IMG/VR virus record: IMGVR_UViG_3300007735_000731
Location: 1-41,729 of that record
Direction: 5' to 3' (one strand)
From: a virus
DNA length: 41,729 nt
Below the pieces are notes generated by a model. That model was not told the DNA's origin and searched no databases. It was given only the letters and a program-made list of their open reading frames with translations. Shown here piece by piece: positions 1 to 8,200 of this stretch. Within the stretch, counting starts at the first letter, position 1. Each line of letters starts with the position of its first letter. Both the position numbers and the translations under genes were made by a program.

Positions 1-260
1 GGCGCCGGAGGGGCAGGCCGCCCTTCCCTCTCCAATAGACCCAACGCCTAGACGCCTCGTCCAATTCTAGGGCGCTCGCCGCGCCCCCCCCCCTCGCGTA
101 CGCGTAGGAAACCGACCCCGTGGTGGTAAATTGCGCGCGGGCTATATATGTACTCCCCAACAAAATATCTCCACTAAAGTCAACCCTTATGTCCGTATTT
201 GCCCTACTTTATGGTGTGAGGTGTACCACATTCCTAAACTTTTTTTCCCAAAAACAGAAA
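1..260. repeat. Left copy of the terminal repeat (genome circularisation overlap)
   Basis: Bases 1-260 match 41468-41729. Differences seen: the C-run at about 84-93 (10 C) is 12 bases interrupted by a G in the right copy, T212 is C at 41681, and A259 is C at 41728. This is either a direct terminal repeat or, more likely, the overlap of a circular or circularly permuted genome assembled from a mixed population. It contains the 10-base palindrome CGCGTACGCG at 95-104 and no convincing gene. Confidence 0.9.
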
Positions 261-526
261 ATACCCCATTTTTCCCGCCTTATATATAGTAGGGGGATAA
301 AATCCCCGGAGCACTCTGCGTAGGGGATTTTCCCGCTACCTATGGCTCCTCCGGTACAACCTCCGGAGCCACTAGGCGGAGGGGGTTGTCACCCCCTATA
401 CGTACCTTCCGGTCACTCTTGCGAAGGAGTAGTCTGTCTTTTTCCAAAGACCATTACACTTCCTCTCTGGATAAAAAATAATCACAGGGAATTGTCGACA
501 AATCTACTTTTATACTTTGGAGCCTA
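261..526 (+). promoter_or_regulatory. Hairpin-rich non-coding leader before the terminase gene
   Basis: No credible gene lies here. Several perfect inverted repeats follow one another: GGGGAT/ATCCCC (293-307), GGCTCC/GGAGCC (344-370), GGGGGT/ACCCCC with loop TGTC (381-396) and GTCTTT/AAAGAC with loop TTCC (436-451). An AT-rich stretch at 280-290 could hold a -10 element for a rightward late promoter, but no clear -35 was found. The 10-base palindrome TTGTCGACAA (492-501) lies 26 bases before the start codon at 527 and may be an operator. A structured 5' leader for the structural transcript is the likely meaning. Confidence 0.5.
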
Positions 527-2383
527 ATGGCTGAGAATACAGCCGAGATAGCAAAGCGGGTCATTCTCTCCTGCGTAGCAGAAGGAATGACTATCGAGCA
601 GGCCTGCAAGTCTGCAGGCAAGTCCATCAAGTCCTATGAGTACTACCGTCGCACCGATAAGGTATTCGCGGACAAGATTGACCGCACCCGGCTCGGATTA
701 CGCGAAAGACCTTTCCAGTCCACCGACGTCACCGAAATTGACTTCTTTGAGTTTCGTCAGCGTTTCCTGCATAGCAGGACCTTTGACCACCAGAAGAACC
801 TGGTGGATGTCATTGAAGGTCGTGAACCCGGCTGGTTACACCCGGCGATGAAGTATGAGCCAGGCCAGGCCAACCGTATTCTTATCAACATTCCGCCCAA
901 CCACGCCAAGTCGATGACGATAACCGTGGATTATGTGACATACAAGTTATGTCAAGACCCCAACTTCCGGGTGCTGATAGTCTCACAGACACAGCGCTTG
1001 GCAGGAGACTTCCTCTACGCGATTAAGCAACGTCTGACTCACCCTAACTATGAAGACCTGCAGAACGCTTACGCGGCAGGGGTTGGCTTTAATAGCAAGA
1101 CCGCTTCCTGGCAGGCCACCCGCGTCACCTTCGGTGACGAACTTCGGGACTCCTCAGAGAAGGACCCGAATATCGAGGCCGTTGGTATCGGTGGCCAGAT
1201 TTACGGTAAGCGTGCTGATATGATTATCATTGATGACGCAGTAACCCTAGCCAATGCCAATGACTTCGAGCGGCAAATCAAGTGGCTCAACCAGGATGTA
1301 CGCTCCCGTCTCAACCCTACCGGCAAGCTCATCATCATTGGTACCCGAGTAGCCCCAGTAGATTTATATAAAGAACTACGGAACACCGACCGATACCCTG
1401 GCGGTATCGTTCCCTGGACTTATCTGGCGATGCCAGCCCTGCTACAGACAGCAGAGAAGCCTGAAGAGTGGACCACTCTCTGGCCTTGGTCGGACCAAGC
1501 CTTTGATGGTCAGCCAGAAGAAGAGAAGAACGAAGAAGGTTTATACCCCCGCTGGTCTGGTAAGTATCTCTACAACGAGCGACAGCAGATGGATACCTCC
1601 ACCTGGGCGCTGGTCTACCAGCAGCAAGATATTTCAGACGATGCCATCTTTGACCCGGTATGTGTACGTGGTTCTATTGATGGGATGCGTAAAGCTGGCA
1701 GGTTAACTCCGGGCAGTCCACAACATCCGGTCAATATGAATGGTTTTATTACTGTCTGTGGTCTTGACCCGGCTATGGTCGGTGATACGGCAGTGGTCTG
1801 TTACGCGATAGACCCCACCAGCCACAAGCGCTACATCGTCGACGCGCATAAGGTGACACGCCCCACCCCGGCAATGATTCGCCAACTGATATTCGACTGG
1901 ACCAGTCTCTATCAGCCGAGTGAATGGGTAGTAGAGAAAAATGCCTTCCAATCCTTCCTCACTCAAGATGAGGGTATTCGACACCATCTGGCTAATCGCG
2001 GCGTCATATTACGCGAACACCACACCGGCGCCAACAAGTGGGACTCAGGGTTCGGCGTTGCCAGTATGTCGACACTGTTTGGAACAAAACAGGCCGACGG
2101 AAAGCACCACCGAGATAACTTAATACATCTACCCTCTGACCAGACAGAGAACATCAAGAGCCTGATAGAGCAACTGATTACTTGGTCGCCTAATACCAAG
2201 GGCAAGACCGATATGGTGATGGCCTTGTGGTTCTGCGAGATTAGAGCACGAGAGATTCTCAATCGTGGGCAGTACCAAGCACACCATCTGAAAAACCCAT
2301 TCCTCAATCGCTACGAGAAGAGCAAGAGAATGGTCGTCAACATTGACCAGTTGCTCGAAGAACAGCAACGGGTCTTTATCTAA
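527..2383 (+). CDS. terL: Terminase large subunit (DNA packaging ATPase-nuclease)
   Basis: The protein (618 aa) pumps DNA into the procapsid and cuts the concatemer. Residues 1-60 look like a helix-turn-helix segment of the kind found in small terminases. The ATPase follows: a Walker-A-like loop INIPPNHAKS at about 120-129 (deviant, as usual in this family) and a Walker B ADMIIIDD at 230-237. The C-terminal half has the RNase H-like nuclease pattern, with VCGLDPAMVGDTAVV and a late DMVMALW segment. No separate small terminase was recognised, so the N-terminal helix-turn-helix may do that job. The gene opens the structural operon. ATG at 527 is the first good start after the leader. Confidence 0.93.
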   Translation: MAENTAEIAKRVILSCVAEGMTIEQACKSAGKSIKSYEYYRRTDKVFADKIDRTRLGLRERPFQSTDVTEIDFFEFRQRFLHSRTFDHQKNLVDVIEGREPGWLHPAMKYEPGQANRILINIPPNHAKSMTITVDYVTYKLCQDPNFRVLIVSQTQRLAGDFLYAIKQRLTHPNYEDLQNAYAAGVGFNSKTASWQATRVTFGDELRDSSEKDPNIEAVGIGGQIYGKRADMIIIDDAVTLANANDFERQIKWLNQDVRSRLNPTGKLIIIGTRVAPVDLYKELRNTDRYPGGIVPWTYLAMPALLQTAEKPEEWTTLWPWSDQAFDGQPEEEKNEEGLYPRWSGKYLYNERQQMDTSTWALVYQQQDISDDAIFDPVCVRGSIDGMRKAGRLTPGSPQHPVNMNGFITVCGLDPAMVGDTAVVCYAIDPTSHKRYIVDAHKVTRPTPAMIRQLIFDWTSLYQPSEWVVEKNAFQSFLTQDEGIRHHLANRGVILREHHTGANKWDSGFGVASMSTLFGTKQADGKHHRDNLIHLPSDQTENIKSLIEQLITWSPNTKGKTDMVMALWFCEIRAREILNRGQYQAHHLKNPFLNRYEKSKRMVVNIDQLLEEQQRVFI

Positions 2384-2396
2384 CAAGGAGAACACA

Positions 2397-2696
2397 ATGC
2401 CAGCACAAAAAAAGAAACCAGCAGCATCAAAAAAATCACCTCGTATTGCAGAAAATGAAGGATTAGAAAAAGACCTTCAAGATTTAAAAACTTATATACG
2501 CAAAGCAGAAATTAAAGCAATTAAAAGTGGTTCAAAAGCAGCAAAAGCAACTGGAACTATGAGTAAGGCTTCTCGTAACTCAATGCAATTAAATGAAGAG
2601 TTTAATAAAGGATATATTTCTGGAAAGCAGGATATTGCTGCTTTCAAACGTAACCAAGCCAAGCAGGCTATGAAAAAAATGGGCAAGAAGAAGTAA
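2397..2696 (+). CDS. Lysine- and alanine-rich small protein, unknown function
   Basis: A 99-aa, strongly basic, probably helical protein with a Lys-rich N-terminus (MPAQKKKPAASKK) and C-terminus (KKMGKKK). The start at 2397 is set by an AAGGAG Shine-Dalgarno just before it. It sits between terminase and portal, where nucleic-acid-binding or small-terminase-like proteins may occur, but I recognise no domain. Base use is odd: codons are A/T-ending (AAA, GCA, ATT, TTA) in contrast to the terminase upstream and portal downstream, which suggests recent acquisition or a different expression need. Confidence 0.75.
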   Translation: MPAQKKKPAASKKSPRIAENEGLEKDLQDLKTYIRKAEIKAIKSGSKAAKATGTMSKASRNSMQLNEEFNKGYISGKQDIAAFKRNQAKQAMKKMGKKK

Positions 2697-2705
2697 GGAA
2701 CTTAA

Positions 2706-4439
2706 TTGTTAACAGTCAAAGAGATAGCGGCTAAGGTATCGCGTCTACAGACGCGCTATGCCGCACGTGACCAACGGATGCGCGATGTGCTATCCGTACG
2801 TCAGGGTGATATTGGCAAGGTATATCCTACAATGTTCTCCGAGGAATACCCCAAGCCATTAGTCGCTAACTTCATTGACGTTGCCGCACGCGACCTAGCA
2901 GAAGCAATGGCACCACTTCCTACCTTCAACTGCTCAGCAACCAATATGGTCTCCGACAGCGCACGCAAGATGGCAGATACCCGTACCCGTATTGCTAACT
3001 ATTACTCCGCGTCATCTGACCTACAAATCCAGATGTACACAGGCGCAGACTGGTTCAATACTTACGGTATGTTGCCAGCAATGGTCGAGATTGATTACGA
3101 GACCAACAGTCCCCGTATCCGTCTACTCAATCCTTTTGGTTCCTACCCAGAAATTGACCGCTTCGGTCGTTGTATCTCAATGACTCAGGTGATTACTACC
3201 GATGCAGAAACCCTAGCATCACAGTATCCAGAGTTCTACGACATCATTGTTGGTAAGACTCAATACACATCTGGTTCGCCATATATCGATATGGTCCGTT
3301 ACCACGACAAGTACCAAGATGTTCTCTTCCTTCCTAACCGCAACAACCTTGTTCTAGCCAAGACTGAGAATCCTATCGGTCAATGTATGGCACGTGTGGC
3401 TACTCGCTACTCGATTGACAACGAAGCACGTGGACAGTTTGATGATGTCCTAGCAGTACAACTTGCTCGTGCTCGCTTTGCTATCTTGCAGATTCAGGCA
3501 GCAGAGAAGTCCATCCAAGCACCGATTGCTATTCCACAAGATGTGCAAGAACTCGCTCTTGGTCCTGATTCCATCCTTCGTTCTGCTAACCCACAAGCAA
3601 TTCGTCGCGTACCGCTAGAACTTCCTAACAATGTCTTTGCTGAGTCAGGCGTACTTGAACGTGAACTTCGTGTAGGCGCTCGTTACCCAGAGGTTCGCTC
3701 CGGTAACATCGACGCATCTGTAGTGACTGGACGAGGAGTCCAAGCACTCCAGGCAGGATTTGATACGCAGATTAAATCTGCACAAGCACAGTTTGCACGC
3801 CTATTCACTGAGCTTATCGGTCTGTGCTTTGAGGCAGACGAGAAGATATTTGGCGCTATGCAAAAGACTATCCGTGGTATCGATGATGGTACCCCGTACA
3901 TCTTAAAGTACATTCCATCCCGCGACATCAAGGGCGATTATGCAGTCGATGTACGCTATGGAATTATGTCGGGTATGGACCCGAACCGTGCAGTGATTGC
4001 GTTGCTACAAATGCGTAGCGACAAGATGATTTCCCGCGACTATGCTCGTCGGGAACTTCCTATCGACATCAATGTTACTCAAGAGGAGCAACGAATTGAC
4101 ATCGAGGAAATGCGTGACTCGCTACGAGTCGCTGTGGCGCAATACGCCCAAGCAATCCCTTCACTGGCGGCACAAGGTCAAGACCCATCTGAGGTTATCA
4201 ATCGCATAGCATCCGTGATTCAAGGCCGCCAGAAGGGTCAACAGTTAGAAACCATCGTGGAGAAAGCATTTGCTCCTGCGCCACAACCAGCGCAACCGAT
4301 GGCCCCTGAAGTTTCAGCAGCGGGTGCGGCCCCCACAACTGCCTCGCAGGTTCCTCCCGCTCAACCCGGTGCGGCCCCTGCTGCTGAGCAACGTCCCGAT
4401 ATAGCACAGTTACTAGCCGCCATAGGCGGAGCAGCGTAG
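2706..4439 (+). CDS. Portal protein
   Basis: A 577-aa protein following the terminase. Its place and composition (early MRDVLSVRQGD, many charged helical segments, a long alpha-helical crown-like C-terminus, then a Pro/Ala/Gln-rich tail from about residue 510) fit a phage portal, the dodecameric ring at the DNA entry vertex. The start is TTG at 2706, preceded by AAGTAAGGAAC; no ATG is available nearby. The last 70 residues are low-complexity PAQP/AAPA sequence, probably disordered. The family is called by position and overall character, not by a catalytic motif. Confidence 0.8.
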   Translation: MLTVKEIAAKVSRLQTRYAARDQRMRDVLSVRQGDIGKVYPTMFSEEYPKPLVANFIDVAARDLAEAMAPLPTFNCSATNMVSDSARKMADTRTRIANYYSASSDLQIQMYTGADWFNTYGMLPAMVEIDYETNSPRIRLLNPFGSYPEIDRFGRCISMTQVITTDAETLASQYPEFYDIIVGKTQYTSGSPYIDMVRYHDKYQDVLFLPNRNNLVLAKTENPIGQCMARVATRYSIDNEARGQFDDVLAVQLARARFAILQIQAAEKSIQAPIAIPQDVQELALGPDSILRSANPQAIRRVPLELPNNVFAESGVLERELRVGARYPEVRSGNIDASVVTGRGVQALQAGFDTQIKSAQAQFARLFTELIGLCFEADEKIFGAMQKTIRGIDDGTPYILKYIPSRDIKGDYAVDVRYGIMSGMDPNRAVIALLQMRSDKMISRDYARRELPIDINVTQEEQRIDIEEMRDSLRVAVAQYAQAIPSLAAQGQDPSEVINRIASVIQGRQKGQQLETIVEKAFAPAPQPAQPMAPEVSAAGAAPTTASQVPPAQPGAAPAAEQRPDIAQLLAAIGGAA

Positions 4440-4450
4440 GAGGTGTAACA

Positions 4451-4582
4451 ATGAACAAAGGTGGACGCGCAAAGGCGATGGTATCCCCAGTCGTCGAAGG
4501 ACCAACTAACGCCCCGATGCCAAAAGGCGGAAAGGTGTATTTTGGTATGACGCCAGCAGGCCGTAAAGGCAAGAAGGCTTAA
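4451..4582 (+). CDS. 43-aa basic glycine-rich protein
   Basis: Starts MNKGGRAKAMVSP and ends GRKGKKA, with a strong GGAGG ribosome-binding site 6 bases before ATG and directly after the portal stop. Its very small size, basic charge and Gly/Pro content resemble other small structural-region proteins in this genome. Function unknown. Confidence 0.7.
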   Translation: MNKGGRAKAMVSPVVEGPTNAPMPKGGKVYFGMTPAGRKGKKA

Positions 4583-4617
4583 ATGAATCTTGAACTAGAG
4601 CGTACTGGGAGGTACGT

Positions 4618-4809
4618 ATGAGTCACCCAGTACGCCCTATTCACGCAGCATTGACTGTCGTGATTTTCTTCTATAACTTGATAATGTCTTTTGCAGTCTT
4701 CTTCAAGGAGATTGCCTATCTATTGACATCACACGCCAATTACCAATACGACCTTAATATGCGTATTGAGGAACTACACGAAGATTTAGAAAAACTCCAG
4801 GAGGAATAA
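4618..4809 (+). CDS. Small single-pass membrane protein
   Basis: A 63-aa protein with one hydrophobic segment at about residues 10-29 (LTVVIFFYNLIMSFAVFF) and a charged coiled-coil-like C-terminus (RIEELHEDLEKLQEE). The small inverted repeat CGTAC/GTACG just upstream of ATG puts GGGAG in its loop, so translation could be modulated by folding. It overlaps the next start by TAATG. It might be a virion or host-membrane protein; its position among head genes argues against a simple holin. Confidence 0.75.
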   Translation: MSHPVRPIHAALTVVIFFYNLIMSFAVFFKEIAYLLTSHANYQYDLNMRIEELHEDLEKLQEE

Positions 4810-5204
4810 TGACAGCCGAGCCAATGAACCCTCGCGCTGGTGTTTCCGGTCCCGGTAAGTTCTCCAAGAGAACAGATACACTCCCCTCTGCCTATTATGG
4901 TGAAGGAACAGAAACACAAGCCATCTCATCTGGCGCACCGAAGGCTAGAACTCGCGGTATTGCTGACAATGTAGGTGGACGACCAAAAGAACTTCCTGAT
5001 GTGGTGCCACTATCTGCACCAAGTCAACGTCCTGACGAGCCAATCACTTCTGGCATTGATTTAGGAGAAGGACCTGGTTCTTCAGCGCTAGGTATGAGAA
5101 CACGTCAAGTACGACTATCCGATACTTTAGAGAAGATGTTGCCCTACGATACAACAGGCGAAATTGCTATCTTGTATCAACAGGCACTTGCCAAAGGTAA
5201 CTAA
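4809..5204 (+). CDS. Hypothetical structural-region protein (131 aa)
   Basis: A Gly/Pro/Ser-rich, probably mostly disordered protein (MTAEPMNPRAGVSGPGKF...) with a helical end (LSDTLEKMLPYDTTGEIAIL). It is joined by TAATG overlaps to the genes on both sides, so it is translated together with the giant protein that follows. No family recognised. A linker, chaperone or minor head role is possible from context only. Confidence 0.75.
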   Translation: MTAEPMNPRAGVSGPGKFSKRTDTLPSAYYGEGTETQAISSGAPKARTRGIADNVGGRPKELPDVVPLSAPSQRPDEPITSGIDLGEGPGSSALGMRTRQVRLSDTLEKMLPYDTTGEIAILYQQALAKGN

Positions 5205-8200
5205 TGTCAGAAAATCTTAGAGCAGCAGGCTTTGCTGCAAATCTTTCTGGTGATGAGATGCGTCAAGTGAGTGCGCTTTCCAAGGCACTCGAAACTCATA
5301 AGACCCTGCTCTCAATGCCAGCAGATGCTGCATCTAAGGTGTATAACAAACTTCCTGAAGGTCAACGTCAAACTCTGCTCAACATAGCAGGCAATGAAGA
5401 CCCAGTTGCTAAACCACCTCAAGGATGGTTTGCTTCTGCAGCACATTATGCTGGCAAAGCATTTAGCGCACTTACTATTCCATCTGATTTTGTTACCCGT
5501 ATTGCTCGTACCGGTATTGTTGCAGCCGAAGAAGGTCTATCTCTAGCAGATGCCTGGGATGAGACAGGTAAAGACGGTAATAAGAAGTTCAATGAAGACC
5601 GACTTAATGTTGCTCGGCGCAAGTACGGTAATACTGCAGTCAGCGTAGCAATGCGTATTGCTGGTGGCGAAACCCCAGAATCCATTATGGCAACTGCTAC
5701 TGAGCAAGAGAAATATTACCTTCGCATCGCAGACCCACAGAACAAAGACAGCACTGGCCTTGGTAGCTCTGACCAAGTACGCGCAGCGCGTGACCTCTTT
5801 GACGATACCCTTGCTGCAGTCAATGCAGCTAAGTACTCTCCAGGTCGTGCTATTGCCAACGTCATTGATGCTGTTACACCAGGTGATTTCTATAAAAACG
5901 GCTTTTTCTATAAACTTACATCTGGTACTGCGGATGCTATCTGGCGTCTAACTACAGACCCGCTACTTCTTGTTGGCAAAGCTAAGAAACTTTATGATGT
6001 CAGTAAATATTCATTGGAAGTTATCCAAGCCTCCGCAAAAGGTGACGGTGTTGCTTTCAATAATTACTTTGACCAGGCTAAAACCATAGCATTTTGGAAT
6101 GACTATGGTTCCAATGTTAAGCGTCTCAAGGATGCTAAAAAGGCTGACAGATTTGATGAAGCCGCAGCGGCACGTCGTGACCTAGAGCGTCTAGCCCCAG
6201 AGTTTGGTCCTACTGTTATCAAACAATTTGAGAGCGCTGATGTAACAGACGCAAAGTCTGCTAAAGCGTTCTTCCTCAACCAAAAAGAAGCCTTTGATAT
6301 CGTCGATGGCAAAGTAGGACGTACTCGTATGATTATGCCGCGTATGACCGCAGGTCGCAAGGCTAGAGTAAACGTACTCACCAGCGCTAATCGTGTATTT
6401 AATATCGATAAAGCTGGACCACAGTTAGTAGATAACCTATTCTTTGGTGCTCCTACAACAGCAGATGGCATCTACCGTTCGATTGTTGACGAAAGCGAAG
6501 CCCTTGCTGGAAAGCTCAAGGATGTCAATAAGCGCACCCTTCGACCATCATCACGTCAAATTGTTCGCAGTATTGACCGGGCAAAGCGTCGCTTCACCGC
6601 TGTACCTTTGTTTAAGAACGATACCTTCGATGTAATGGAGAAGGACGCAGCCAAGAAGATGTACCGCCTAGCAGCGGTTATTATGCCCACCCGTGAGGCA
6701 AGAACTTTTGCTGAAGTATTTGATGGTATAGAAGAAGTAGGTCGTCGCAAGGAAATGTTCTATGGTCTCTGGAAGACCATTGCTGACTATCGCGGATTGA
6801 GCACCACCGAATCTGGACAGATTATCGTTCGCCGATTGACCGGTAAAGGTGATGTAAAGTTCTCCGTATCTCGCGTAGATGACTACGCAGAGTATCCCGT
6901 GCTTCCATCAGAGATGAATTCTTTTGCCTCCGCACCTAGCTTAGTAGATATTGACCGAGCGGCAGCGCGTTCTCCTATTATCGGACGTATGGCAGGATTT
7001 GCTAACTCACGATGGGTAGAGAATATGACCGGAGCCTGGTCATTCTTGACCCTAGCTGGTCCACGTTATGCTATTCGTAACTCCGCAGAAGACCTAATGG
7101 TCAACCTTGCTTTAGGTAAAAGCGTCTGGGGAATTACCAAAGAACGCTTTTTAGCTACCCGTATCAATACTGCACTCAAGACCGCTCCTGGTCTTACAGC
7201 CGGTGAGAAGTTTGCAGCCAACCCACTTGGCGTAGTAATGCGTATTGTCAATAAGAAAGATTCTAAGAAGTACGAAGCAGAAATTGCTGCTATCGAAAAG
7301 AAGATTCTCGACCGCAAGAATACTCTCAAGGGATTGTATGTCGACCTTCGTTTGGCTAAAACGCCACAAAAGAAGGATGAAATTCAAACTGCTATCAATG
7401 ATATTATCTCCAAGCCAGAGATTGATGTAGTCCGTGAGACTCGTCAGATTATGGCTAGGGCTTTATCTGAAGGAAGAGTCAACCGTCTTCTATCAAAGAT
7501 GGGATTACAACCACTAGGCAAGGATTCTATTGATATCCTTAGCGAACAGATTGTCTATGGCGATATAGAGAATCTTCTCAATGTCGTATCTGAGGGTGGA
7601 TTCAACTTTGCTTCTGGCTCCACCTACATCGATACTGCCTATGATTTGGCTAAGACTACTGGCGTTAAAAATGCAGAAGTACGCATTGACCTTGATGGAG
7701 CGAGAACACAATACGCTCCAGCAGCAGGCCAGCGTGGATTCCGGGCTATTGGTCTTACCGACCAGAGCGAGGCATCATTAGTATCCTGGCTTCTTCGTAT
7801 CTCTTTCTACTCCAACGATGAGTTGGGTTCCTTGGCAATATCTGTATTGTCTGACAACCCATCAGTAAGAAAAGAAGGAATCAACAAAATCGCAGAGTAT
7901 CTGCGTACTGATGCTGGAAAACAACTGATGAAGGAAGCACGCCTTCAATCCAGCAAGTCCTTAGATGAGTTGCAGTATGCCAATATCGTCTATCAACGCG
8001 CTGCAGATATCTTCACCAAGCGTGGAGATGGAAAGCTTAATCTTGAGTTGCTCGATAAGATTCGCGTTGTCGATGATGCTACTGGACAATACAAGGTAAC
8101 CGGACGTCTGAGCCTAGATGATGTTGATGTAGACATCAATGATATGCCAGAGGCTGTCGTTGGTCCAGAGTTGGTGCCAGTATCTAATACCAATAACTAC

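Noticed and set aside
120-323. A 67-codon frame in the terminal repeat
   Set aside because: No ribosome-binding site, non-protein-like sequence, and it starts within the repeated junction.
342-527. A 61-codon frame ending in TAATG overlap with the terminase start
   Set aside because: It runs through the inverted repeats, has no ribosome-binding site and a composition explained by the hairpins.
7925-7931. CTGATGA on the + strand (also at 30197-30203) as further hammerhead cores
   Set aside because: No matching GAAA with stems I-III around them; both are inside coding regions.
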